The notes under the pieces are model-generated. The model was not told the DNA's origin. It made no database searches and worked only from the letters and a program-made list of their open reading frames with translations. This document shows positions 15,012 through 24,490 of a stretch of 25,521 bases of DNA, one piece after another. This stretch comes from a virus: the IMG/VR virus record IMGVR_UViG_3300050035_000592, positions 1 to 25,521 of that record; one strand, 5' to 3'. The position numbers and the translations under genes are program-made. Within the stretch, counting starts at the first letter, position 1. Each line of letters opens with the position of its first letter.

Positions 15012-18000
15012 ATGAGCCTATCCCTCGCGTCCAGTTTTGTCAGCAAACAAAATTCCGTCATTCCTCTCGCGCAATCGACGACCAAGGCCGGTTTGGCAGT
15101 CCGCGTCGCCTCGAACGGGACGGATGTTCTCGGAACACTGACAGCGGTGGGAGCGGCGGCAACCACGGTCAACTGGACGATCACGCAGAACCCCACCTGG
15201 GTGACCATTGCACCGGATCCGACTTCGCTGATTCTCACAATCAGCTTTGCCAATGCCCAGGCACAGATGAATCCATATGCGTTCTTTGTCACCTGCACGG
15301 ATGGCGTAACCACCACCTTCTTCCCTATCCTGCTGGAGGTAAAAGATCCCTTCTCGATCGCGGCGGTCGGCGGTGGCACAACATTCAGCATCCCATCCTA
15401 TGACTCGACGGTCGCAGACCTCGTCTTCCAGGGCATCGGCCTGAACGGAGCCATCGAAGCTGGGGTCTCCTTCATCCCACCCGCGTCGCTCCCCCCGGGA
15501 CTTGAGTTTGTCACCTCGGACGAATCGCAGATGATTCTCCGCGTCGCGCCCTCCACCTCAACCAATCTGTCCGGCGGCCTCGCACTTTACACTGACTCAC
15601 CAGCCACGACTCAGATCACACTTTCGGCATATAAGCCGGGCACGATGTACGACAACCCGGATCGCTGCTTCACACAGGAGTTTGCGATCGAGTCCCTGAC
15701 GGCCAAGGCGGGTACCTTGGATCTCGCGCTTGCGGTCGCCTGGGATACTACACTCAGCGCTTTCAGCCTTCGTGCCGCCGTGGACTTCTTGGAGGGCCGT
15801 GCACCCACCGTCACCTATGAATGGGATGTTACCGGCACAGCGACGGGTACCGTTACCTCCGGCGGAACTGCCACTGACACCACCCTGGTCTGGACCCCCA
15901 CTGGAGCCGGGTTGGTAAGCTTCACATTCAAGGTCAAGGATGCTACATCGGGCGCGGTACTCGGCAACCAGGTGGTCAGTCCCGCCGTCAACGGCGTCGC
16001 GGACGGAATCCCTGCCGACGCACCGGGAGCATGGACCTCCACCAGCGCTGTCAAGATTGGCATCTCCAGTCAGGTTACGCGCGGATTTGCAGGTGTAACT
16101 TCTACAGTTGCAATCTCTACCCCAGCAGGAGAGCTGGCTGGCGGCGAGGTTATCCATCTTACTCTGTCGATTGTGGCAGCCGCAGGTATTCCCTGGAGCA
16201 ACCTCATACTGTATGCACCCGGTGACGTGGTCAACTTCTCCGGAGGTTCCTATACTGCTCTCCTAGCGGGTACGAACCACGAGCCCGACACCTCCCCGAC
16301 TTACTGGGGTGCCTTCGAAGCTCCGATCACCTTGTCGGCAACCACCGCAATTCTCAATGCGGGTACCCCGAGCATCAACATTCCAGTGACCATCCCTGCC
16401 TCCGCCCTCAATGATAAGTGGATTCTGCAGGTAGTCGCTGCAAACGCGACATCCAGCCCAACCCGCACCGGCTATGCCGAGGCGGTGTTCGAATCCGATG
16501 GTGAGCCAGTAATGACCGTCAATGTCGGCGGAGGCCCGACCCTTACTTCCAGCACGGGATCCCCGATCGCTGGTGTAGTCTTGCAGGCTCTCAACTCCTC
16601 CAGCGTTGTCATATCGAGTGTAACATTCAGCCTGCTTGGGGCTCCCGATGGTGTGTTTATCAGTGGATCCAATCTGGTCGGCAATGCGCTCAAGCCCGGC
16701 ATTTACACATTTCAGGTTATCGCAGATGCCACCGGCTATGCTCGGAGTCTATCCGCAGTCCAGACACTGACGGTCACGCAGACTGCGGTCCCCCTGCAGG
16801 TCAGTGACGCGGTTCCGTCGGTTGCTTTCCTTCCCGACGGCGTTCCTTACACCGTAACCTGGGGCTCCATTGGAACAGCAATTTCTCTCTACCTAAGCCA
16901 GAACCTCAACCGCACCACCGCGACCGGAAACCAGACCACCCTTACCCAGATCGGTTCTTCGGTCATCGCAATCTACGGCGAGAGCTTTTATGGAGACGCC
17001 TATTCGATCCCGGCACTGGTGCTTTCGTCTTCGACCACCGCCGGGGGAAACCTACTGAATGCCCCCGCCATCGGGACGATTGACGAGAACTTCAACCTCA
17101 CGCTCAACTGGCAGCCGCTGACCGTTCTCGGTACTTACAGCATCTACCGGGCCTTCAACATATGGCTCAGCTCCCCGCTGGGCACGCCGGTTCTCCAGAC
17201 GGTCGCCGGTAGTATCCCAACCGGTCTTGAGGTTTCCGGTTCAACGCAGAGTTCGCGCTTATTTGAGGAGTTGTTGAGCGCGGGCGACTGGGTTCTCGAC
17301 ATGCAGGCATTGTCGAATAACTATTCTATTGCGCAAAATGCCGCGATGTGGGACTTCCCCCACCAGTTTCCGACCGCCATCACCACCGCAACGGTGACTT
17401 TTGACAACGGAACGGTTTCCATTGGTCAGACTGTAACCATTACGCTTGATCCGAACTACGCGGGCGCGGGATCATGGTGCGTCTTCTACCCCGATGGCCC
17501 AGACGGACCCGACGGCACCTATAGCGGCCCCTACAGCACCAACAGTGGCTGGCTGCCTCTTGGACTCCGCTCGACGGCTAAGGCATTTTCATTCACGGGA
17601 TCTCTGTCCCTCATCATTCAGAGCCAGAATGATTTCTCGTCATCCAACCCAGGTGTAAAGCTGCGCCGCCAGCTTACCAAAAAGATATTTGTCAACTCGC
17701 AGGTGTTCAACCCCGGCGGTGGCAACAGCGCTTTGACCGGCAATCTTGGGCTGGGTGGCGCAGATGGGTTCGAAGTTGTTGGCGTAGGAAGCGGCAACGG
17801 CACCGCAGGCTTCACCGTTTCGGATGCCAGCAGCGCTCCGGCTGTGCTCAACCCTTATGAGGTTGTTGTTCGTGCTCTTGTGCGCGACACGCTCACCAAT
17901 GAGTTGAAACTGATGGTGGCTACTGCCCGAACTGCCGATGCTAGCTCTCTGCTCGGAACCATGGCGATGGATGTCTTTCCGATCTTGGGTCGTCCTCGCA

Positions 18001-21000
18001 TCAAGGAGCTCATCAATCCGGCACTTTATTTAACCCCGGAACAAGTACCTTCCGGAAATCCAGTCAGGATCGCAACCACTGCGCTCCCCAGCGTTATCGT
18101 CGGTAAACCGATGAACGACTTTGCCATGCAGGTCACCGTCCTCTCGGGCGTGTCTCCGTTCTCCTGGTACGCGGATGCCCTGCCAGCAGGTCTGACCCTC
18201 TCCATCAACGGAACGCTTACCGGAGTTCCCACTCAGATGGGAACAACGACGGTTAACCTCGTGGTGATGGACTCTAACTTCCCTCCGTTTATTGCTGAGA
18301 CCACGCTTCCAATCACGGTCGAGACCGACCTGGCCCTTACCACCACTTCGCTACCCCCGGCGGTGGTCGGAACCCCTTACAACACCCCGGTCGCTTTCAC
18401 CGGTGGCCTACCTCCCTATTCCTGGGCCATCGTTTCCGGCGCTCCTCCGACCGGCATCACGGTTGACCCCAACACCGGAATTCTGGTTGGGGTCCCGGTG
18501 ACCTACAACTCGACCACGGACTTCTCGAAGGTCTACCAGTTCACCGTTCAAGTGACCGATGCTATTGGTGCCGTGGCGTCGAAGGCGCTCACATGCACGC
18601 TGACTCCGGCTATTCTCAGTTTTGGGCCTCTTGACCAGCCCACCATCTTTGCGGGTGAAACCTTCCGTCTACGCGTTCCCATCTACGGCGGGCGATCGCC
18701 TTACCAATTGAGCAGCATTACCGACGACGGAGTCATCGATATCGGCCCATCGATCATCAATCCCGACGCGATTGCGGCGGTTGCCGGGATCACCCCCGCC
18801 ACGCTTGGCATCACTACCACGGATCAGCAGATTTACCCACAGAGCTACCCGGCCACGGACGCCTTTGTGCTGGAGGCCACCGGCGGCACCGCTCCTTATA
18901 CCTTCTTGGTTCTTCCAGGTGTCCTTACCACGCTGCCGGGTGCTTCGGTCAGCGGTAACCTCCTCACCCTGGCCCCGACCGCCGATGGACAGTTCACCGT
19001 CCAGGTTCAGGTCATGGATTCACTCGGCAACATGGCGGTGAAGACGCTCAACGTGCTGGTTCAGCAGCAGAATGGCGGTACCTACACCATCAAGCCCGTT
19101 TCTGTGAATCTGAACAGCTCAACCAATCCCGCCGCTTGGACAGTTACACCAATCTCCGCGCTTCCAGATGCTCAGAATGGCCAGTCTTACAACCCCGGCG
19201 CGGGCTCGTATTACGGTCTCGCTCTCTACCAGAGCGGCGTGCTGCATATGACCCAGAACACGGGCAACAGCAGCCCGATGAACTTCACGGTCCGCTCGGG
19301 CGCGTTCCCCACAGGCATTGTCGCCTTCTCCGGCAATAGTTTCGCGGGATCCGGCGACTTCTCCGGCATCGAGCTTTTTAACGTCTCCGGCGGCTCGAAC
19401 CCGACTGTCAATGGCAGCTTCTCCTTTGAAGCTGAGTGGTCGAATGTCCAAACTCTGGCCGGAACGATTACGCAGGCTGTCAGTCGCGCGTCTCTCACGG
19501 TCACCACAGCCGGTGGTGGCACGACTCCGGTTACCGTAGTAGTTTTCGACGCATCGGGTGACTTCGCGGTTAATCTCACCACCGCCAAAGGCAGCCCTTG
19601 CCCTTGGATATTTCCCCTCATCGCCGAGGGTGGCACCGGTCCCTACACCTTCACGCTTCAGACCGGCACCACACTCCCCGGGGCGACCATCACCACGTGG
19701 AATGGCCTCCCGGCGCTTGCTGCGACCTCGACCACGACAGGAACCTTCGCCGCTACGGTCACTGCCACCGACGTTAACGGTGTCACCTCGGCCCCGGTCA
19801 CACTCGCTGTTAGCGTTATTCAGACGGTTACCGAGCCGGTTCACATCGTCAACTCGAACCTCCCGACGTCCCTGTTCGCGAGCCGCCCATTGACTCCGAA
19901 CATCTACTTCGTCGAGACCGACCTGACCTCCAGCTTCTCTGCCCCGGGCCTACCCACCGGACTCACCATCTCTACCGGTGAGGGCACCAAGGGCTTCCTG
20001 TCGGGCACCCCGACTGTTACCGGAAACTTTACGGCTACCTTTACAGCGACCTCGGTGCTCTACAACACGGCGGCATCCTCCAGCGTGGCCATCGCGATTG
20101 TGGCACAGTCAGCAGTCTTCCTCAACCCACCGACCTCAGCCATTGTTAGCACAGCCTACCGCGTGGTCAACAACAATGCCATCGTCTACGTCCAGTACAC
20201 CGGCTACCAGCCGACGGATGCTGGGCTGCCGTTGCCTACCAGCCTCAACGGAACGATTGGTGTTCCGGGAACTTCCGTGGGCGGTTGGCCGACGACCGGC
20301 ACCCAGAGTCAGTCCACCACTGGTTTCGTCATGGCATTCGACTATAGCAACGCCACCGTTGGCTCCGATACACTGACCATCGGCGCGTCCCCCGTTTCGG
20401 TTGCTATAGGCTACCCGGTTCTCGTCGCGACCCCGAAGACGGTGGCCATGTCAGTCAGTGAGTATTCGGCATCGGCCCTGTTTGCTGCACCAGTTACGAT
20501 CTCCGGAGGAAATGCTCCATACACAGTTACTTATACAGTCTTCACTGATCCGCGATTTACTGCATCCGGGCAGAATATCCTCGTCAATATCTCTACCTTC
20601 GCGGCCAGCTCGACAACAAAATGCCAGGTTCAGATGACCATCACGGACTCCAGCGGCCAGAGTGTTACAGCCCTGGGTACCGTCTCGCTGACTATTGTTC
20701 AGCAAACCGGCATTACGGTCACCTTTGGCAACAATTCGGAGGCTGTCAACATCAGCTCGGACACCCCATTCACATGGTCGTACCTACCCAACGTGAAGTC
20801 CGCACCTGTTCTCGGTCATGCTCCGTACCAGTATTTTGTAGACAGCGTCACCATTCCAGATGGTTTGGGAAGCTTCGTTCAGGTATCTCCGACCAAGCGG
20901 GTCTTGGCCATTCAGTACAACAACGCTTCCACCTCGGCGACGATCTCCGATGTCAACTCCGCGCTGGCGGCTACGGGAAGCTTCGTAGTGGCCGCCACGG

Positions 21001-21116
21001 CTTATGCCTCTGCTCCAACGCCGGGCACCTATGTCATCACACTGGCGCTCCGGATCGTGGACTCCGAGGGACTCACGGCTTCGCAGACGGTCAGCCTCTC
21101 CCTAATTGTCAGTTGA
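15012..21116 (+). CDS. Giant Ig-repeat fibre/adhesin with embedded CBM5/12-like module
   Basis: 2034 aa, almost all beta-type sequence. Residues ~394-430 (WSNLILYAPGDVVNFSGGSY..LLAGTNHEPDTSPTYWG) match the aromatic pattern of chitin/cellulose-binding CBM5/12 domains (W..Y..Gd.V.y.G..Y.a......P..sp..W). Several He_PIG-type Ig-like domains follow, clearest at ~1019-1105 (LPAGLTLSINGTLTGVPT), ~1107-1200 (GGLPPYSWAI..GITVDPNTGILVGVP), ~1278-1360, ~1525-1605 and ~1611-1700 (LPTGLTISTGEGTKGFLSGTPT). A short PDGPDGPDG run lies near 826. The first ~390 and ~600-1010 are unassigned. Such chains usually act as rigid stalks that carry binding sites away from the virion. AAGGA (15003-15007) overlaps the previous stop. 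No signal peptide, so a virion protein rather than an exported adhesin. Confidence 0.7.
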   Translation: MSLSLASSFVSKQNSVIPLAQSTTKAGLAVRVASNGTDVLGTLTAVGAAATTVNWTITQNPTWVTIAPDPTSLILTISFANAQAQMNPYAFFVTCTDGVTTTFFPILLEVKDPFSIAAVGGGTTFSIPSYDSTVADLVFQGIGLNGAIEAGVSFIPPASLPPGLEFVTSDESQMILRVAPSTSTNLSGGLALYTDSPATTQITLSAYKPGTMYDNPDRCFTQEFAIESLTAKAGTLDLALAVAWDTTLSAFSLRAAVDFLEGRAPTVTYEWDVTGTATGTVTSGGTATDTTLVWTPTGAGLVSFTFKVKDATSGAVLGNQVVSPAVNGVADGIPADAPGAWTSTSAVKIGISSQVTRGFAGVTSTVAISTPAGELAGGEVIHLTLSIVAAAGIPWSNLILYAPGDVVNFSGGSYTALLAGTNHEPDTSPTYWGAFEAPITLSATTAILNAGTPSINIPVTIPASALNDKWILQVVAANATSSPTRTGYAEAVFESDGEPVMTVNVGGGPTLTSSTGSPIAGVVLQALNSSSVVISSVTFSLLGAPDGVFISGSNLVGNALKPGIYTFQVIADATGYARSLSAVQTLTVTQTAVPLQVSDAVPSVAFLPDGVPYTVTWGSIGTAISLYLSQNLNRTTATGNQTTLTQIGSSVIAIYGESFYGDAYSIPALVLSSSTTAGGNLLNAPAIGTIDENFNLTLNWQPLTVLGTYSIYRAFNIWLSSPLGTPVLQTVAGSIPTGLEVSGSTQSSRLFEELLSAGDWVLDMQALSNNYSIAQNAAMWDFPHQFPTAITTATVTFDNGTVSIGQTVTITLDPNYAGAGSWCVFYPDGPDGPDGTYSGPYSTNSGWLPLGLRSTAKAFSFTGSLSLIIQSQNDFSSSNPGVKLRRQLTKKIFVNSQVFNPGGGNSALTGNLGLGGADGFEVVGVGSGNGTAGFTVSDASSAPAVLNPYEVVVRALVRDTLTNELKLMVATARTADASSLLGTMAMDVFPILGRPRIKELINPALYLTPEQVPSGNPVRIATTALPSVIVGKPMNDFAMQVTVLSGVSPFSWYADALPAGLTLSINGTLTGVPTQMGTTTVNLVVMDSNFPPFIAETTLPITVETDLALTTTSLPPAVVGTPYNTPVAFTGGLPPYSWAIVSGAPPTGITVDPNTGILVGVPVTYNSTTDFSKVYQFTVQVTDAIGAVASKALTCTLTPAILSFGPLDQPTIFAGETFRLRVPIYGGRSPYQLSSITDDGVIDIGPSIINPDAIAAVAGITPATLGITTTDQQIYPQSYPATDAFVLEATGGTAPYTFLVLPGVLTTLPGASVSGNLLTLAPTADGQFTVQVQVMDSLGNMAVKTLNVLVQQQNGGTYTIKPVSVNLNSSTNPAAWTVTPISALPDAQNGQSYNPGAGSYYGLALYQSGVLHMTQNTGNSSPMNFTVRSGAFPTGIVAFSGNSFAGSGDFSGIELFNVSGGSNPTVNGSFSFEAEWSNVQTLAGTITQAVSRASLTVTTAGGGTTPVTVVVFDASGDFAVNLTTAKGSPCPWIFPLIAEGGTGPYTFTLQTGTTLPGATITTWNGLPALAATSTTTGTFAATVTATDVNGVTSAPVTLAVSVIQTVTEPVHIVNSNLPTSLFASRPLTPNIYFVETDLTSSFSAPGLPTGLTISTGEGTKGFLSGTPTVTGNFTATFTATSVLYNTAASSSVAIAIVAQSAVFLNPPTSAIVSTAYRVVNNNAIVYVQYTGYQPTDAGLPLPTSLNGTIGVPGTSVGGWPTTGTQSQSTTGFVMAFDYSNATVGSDTLTIGASPVSVAIGYPVLVATPKTVAMSVSEYSASALFAAPVTISGGNAPYTVTYTVFTDPRFTASGQNILVNISTFAASSTTKCQVQMTITDSSGQSVTALGTVSLTIVQQTGITVTFGNNSEAVNISSDTPFTWSYLPNVKSAPVLGHAPYQYFVDSVTIPDGLGSFVQVSPTKRVLAIQYNNASTSATISDVNSALAATGSFVVAATAYASAPTPGTYVITLALRIVDSEGLTASQTVSLSLIVS

Positions 21117-21157
21117 ATCCGGGGAACCGACTAAAGAATGGAAGTTAGGGGTCATCG

Positions 21158-24100
21158 ATGGGCGTACAGAACCAGACAGCCGTGAATCTCGTAGGGGTTG
21201 GAGGAATCGGGCCTTACGCCTACGCCGTCCTCGTCGACGCGCAGACGACAATCCCAGCCTCCATTACTGGCAGCGTGCTCACCATTGATGCCACCACGGT
21301 AGAGCCCGGCGTCTACTCGGTGCATGTGTCCATTACGGACCAGGATGCGGCTGTATCCACGCTTGTGGTTCCCGTAAACGTCATATCCACCAACCAGTTT
21401 GCAATTCTGAACGATGACTACTCCCTCGTGCCTTCTGGATTCGGAACCGGCTCACCCATCGCCTTCCCACTGGTTTCGATTGGTGGCGCGGGTACCATCA
21501 CCTGGTCCGTCCTCCCAGTAGTTACCACTCTGCCAAACGTCGCCATCTCTGGCTCGACCCTTACCTTCTCTGTTCCCACCTTCGGTAACTGGACCCTTGG
21601 CCTTCGCGCCACCGACGTGGTGGGTAACACGGTCACCCGGCTCATCGAGGTCAACGTAGTGGCGTCCGTTGCAGCGGCAATCGTTGACGGACAGGTGGAG
21701 ATCAACGTCACCCCACCGACCACCAAGACCGGTCAGCACAGCTTCACGCTGGAGGTGACCGACTCGGGTGACAGCTCCCCTGCCATCACGACTAAAACCT
21801 ATACCGTCGCCGGTGAGGTCTCATCTATCAAGATCCCGGAGGCGGCGGTTGACCACTTCTGGGGAACTGCTGATACAACCTCGGTTGTCTACCCAATTAC
21901 GGGCGGTCTGACGGGATTTACGCTGGGCCAGAGCGGGGCCTCCACTGCAGGGAATGGACTGACCTGCACCATTGATACGGTCAACGATACCCTGACTGTC
22001 ACCGGGCCTCCTACCGCTTTCCAGAACTCCGAAATCCGCGCCGCGATCGCAGTGCAGCAGAATACAAATCAGGTGGCTCTAATCTCGCGCGAGTACACAC
22101 TGGTCTCACATAGTGGAACGACCGACGTCGGCACCATCACCTGCAACACGCGGCCATACATCGCCGGGATTGGCGGAGAGTTTGTGGGTCTTAACACTTT
22201 GAAGGCTTACTTCAACGCGCCCGAAATCTTTCGGAACCAGCAATACACGGTCCGAGTGCAAGCGGGATCCTCTCTCCCCTCCGGACTTTCCCTCGACGCC
22301 ATCACAGGGCAGATTTACGGCAACGTCATCACCAACGATGTCACCACTTCGGTGCTTGAGTATGTGGATACCGCCCGCGTCGTTCATGGAACCGTCACCG
22401 TTCAGTGGGATATCGTGGTTTCACAGTTTGCTATGAACGCCGCCAGCTCCCTAACCACGGGTCAGGTGCAGGCCGCGTATACGGCCTCCGTTGGCACATC
22501 CTCTTCGTCCCCGCTGACAACGGTTTCCGCATACCGGGGCCGCCTGCCCCAAGGACTCACCGCTTCGATCGATTCAGGCGGTGCGAACGTCGTCGTTGCA
22601 GGTACGCCGATCGAGGCAGGCTACTTTGACATCTGGTTCCGTGTCACTAACGCCAATGGACAGGCTTCCTTTTTCTACACCCGGTTCGTGGTCCAGTACA
22701 TCACGCCGCTGGTGGTTTTGACCGACTCCATGGAGCGCCTGATCACCGGTCAGGCATTCTCCCAGACCGTGCAGGCCTTTGGCGGTGTTGCGCCCTACAC
22801 CTGGTCTGTTCTTTCCGGAACCCTCCCAACAGGGTTGACATTGAATGCCGCATCAGGCATTCTCGCAGGCACTACGACGTTGTCCAGCTACAACGTGAAC
22901 ATCACTTTCGCGGTCACCGATAGCCGGGGTGTCGTCGCCAGTGCCGTCCTCCCTCTGACGATCAACAACACGCTCGCCATCGGGCCGCCGGTGTTACCCC
23001 TCATCTTGCCTGGCCAGCTTTATCAGATTCAGCTTGTTGCCGAGGGCGGAAGTTCCCCCTACACCTGGGCACTCGGTTCCGGATCGCCCTCGCTCCCCGG
23101 CGGCATCTCCCTTTCCTCATCCGGCTTGCTGAGCGGTGCAACTTCACTGACCACTTATAACCAGAACGTCACCATCAAGGTTACAGATGCAGCGGCCTCG
23201 AACGTCTCGAAGGCCTTCAACCTACTCATTGGGGCGTCCTCCGGCCTGACCATTGACACTGAGGGGGTTGGTCCCCTGGTGCGTGGACAGCAGTATCATG
23301 GTTCGCTCTCGCTCGATGGCCCCGGCGTCGCGCCCTACACGTGGTCGGTCTCCCCAAGCACCCCCAACTTGCTGCCCGTGGGACTCATCCTGACCGCTGA
23401 CGCCGCCACTAATGGTGCGACTGCAACCCTATCGGGCATGCTTACATCCGACCTGCTGAACCTTGCAGTCCAGATTCAGGCGGTAGATGCCAATGGCAAT
23501 CTGGCCACCACCTTTCTGCTTCTGAGTACGGTATCGGGTCTGGCCATTACCACGAACACCCCACTGCCGCAGGCTCCGGTGACCAGCGCGTACTCGGTGA
23601 CCTTCGCCGCCATCGGCGTAAACACCCCGTTTGTCTGGTCGTTAGATTCCACGAGCGGTGCTCTACCGGCGGGTCTTACATTGAGCAGCGGAGGTATCCT
23701 TAGCGGAACTCCGACTACACAGGCAACCTCCACGATCGTTATTCGTGTGACCGATGCCCTCGGTGACTATGTCTCCAAGTCGTTCTCCATTACGGTCACC
23801 AACTCGTTACTCACGATCACCACCACTTCGATCGCAGCCGTCGTCACCGGGGTCGCATACAGCCAGCCACTGGTGGCCACGGGTGGATACCCTGCCTACA
23901 ATTGGACGGTGTCCCCAAACTCTGTCTCCACCCTCCCGACGGGCCTCGGTCTCGATCCGGCCAGTGGAATCATCACCGGCGTTACCTTCGTCGCAAGCTT
24001 CTCGGCTGCGGTTACCTTCCGGGTTACCGACTCACTTGGCGTCTACCGCGAAGTCACCTTCACGGTCACGACGTCGGCGGCCCTGGTTCTCACGGCAGGT

Positions 24101-24481
24101 CCCGACTATGTGAATGCAACGACGACCAACTCGCTCGGCATTGGCTACACAACGTTCGATGACGTTACCTCCATCAACCCGCGTCCAAACCTGAGTTTCT
24201 ATATTGTCGCGACCAATGTGATCTCGACTGCACCCAGTGGTATCTCTGTTGGTCTCCCACCGGGCTTCTCCGCCATCGTGGATTCGCTCGCAGGTGGCGT
24301 AGCCACCATCAAGCTATCCGGCCCCTTCTACGGCCCCAACCCCGGAGCGCAAACGCTCGCGGTCACGGTCAATGACAGCGGCGTATCGGTTTCAAAGACA
24401 TTCAACTGGACCATTGACGCGCAGAAAGTAGTCGGGTTTGCCACCCCCGCTGGTTCACTACCGGTCATTTCATTGCCATAA
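21158..24481 (+). CDS. Ig-repeat fibre/adhesin, about nine domains
   Basis: 1107 aa, built nearly wholly of Ig-like domains of the He_PIG pattern (aGG.aPYTWsv..G.LP.GLtL....GilsG....y.v.itfkVtDs.G...s). The clearest copies begin near 517, 604, 695, 794 and 884; two more diverged ones lie at ~335-510 and others before that. The tail (~974-1107) departs from the pattern and ends in TIDAQKVVGFATPAGSLPVISLP. An in-frame stop at 21146-21148 rules out an earlier start; AGGGG (21147-21151) gives 6-base spacing to ATG 21158. The protein opens almost inside an Ig domain (NQTAVNLVGVGGIGPYAYAV) with no anchor or signal peptide, as if split from or paired with the giant Ig protein encoded 41 bases upstream. 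Likely a stalk or decoration fibre; receptor unknown. Confidence 0.7.
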   Translation: MGVQNQTAVNLVGVGGIGPYAYAVLVDAQTTIPASITGSVLTIDATTVEPGVYSVHVSITDQDAAVSTLVVPVNVISTNQFAILNDDYSLVPSGFGTGSPIAFPLVSIGGAGTITWSVLPVVTTLPNVAISGSTLTFSVPTFGNWTLGLRATDVVGNTVTRLIEVNVVASVAAAIVDGQVEINVTPPTTKTGQHSFTLEVTDSGDSSPAITTKTYTVAGEVSSIKIPEAAVDHFWGTADTTSVVYPITGGLTGFTLGQSGASTAGNGLTCTIDTVNDTLTVTGPPTAFQNSEIRAAIAVQQNTNQVALISREYTLVSHSGTTDVGTITCNTRPYIAGIGGEFVGLNTLKAYFNAPEIFRNQQYTVRVQAGSSLPSGLSLDAITGQIYGNVITNDVTTSVLEYVDTARVVHGTVTVQWDIVVSQFAMNAASSLTTGQVQAAYTASVGTSSSSPLTTVSAYRGRLPQGLTASIDSGGANVVVAGTPIEAGYFDIWFRVTNANGQASFFYTRFVVQYITPLVVLTDSMERLITGQAFSQTVQAFGGVAPYTWSVLSGTLPTGLTLNAASGILAGTTTLSSYNVNITFAVTDSRGVVASAVLPLTINNTLAIGPPVLPLILPGQLYQIQLVAEGGSSPYTWALGSGSPSLPGGISLSSSGLLSGATSLTTYNQNVTIKVTDAAASNVSKAFNLLIGASSGLTIDTEGVGPLVRGQQYHGSLSLDGPGVAPYTWSVSPSTPNLLPVGLILTADAATNGATATLSGMLTSDLLNLAVQIQAVDANGNLATTFLLLSTVSGLAITTNTPLPQAPVTSAYSVTFAAIGVNTPFVWSLDSTSGALPAGLTLSSGGILSGTPTTQATSTIVIRVTDALGDYVSKSFSITVTNSLLTITTTSIAAVVTGVAYSQPLVATGGYPAYNWTVSPNSVSTLPTGLGLDPASGIITGVTFVASFSAAVTFRVTDSLGVYREVTFTVTTSAALVLTAGPDYVNATTTNSLGIGYTTFDDVTSINPRPNLSFYIVATNVISTAPSGISVGLPPGFSAIVDSLAGGVATIKLSGPFYGPNPGAQTLAVTVNDSGVSVSKTFNWTIDAQKVVGFATPAGSLPVISLP

Positions 24482-24490
24482 GGACGCACT

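Noticed and set aside
17903-17910. GTTGAAAC, same 8 bases as the end of the repeat-like unit
   Set aside because: It lies in the coding sequence of the giant Ig protein, with no hairpin or GTGG ahead of it; an 8-base match is expected by chance.
19119-19844. 241-aa minus-strand ORF
   Set aside because: Antisense of Ig repeats; Arg/Gly/Asp-rich composition typical of shadow frames.
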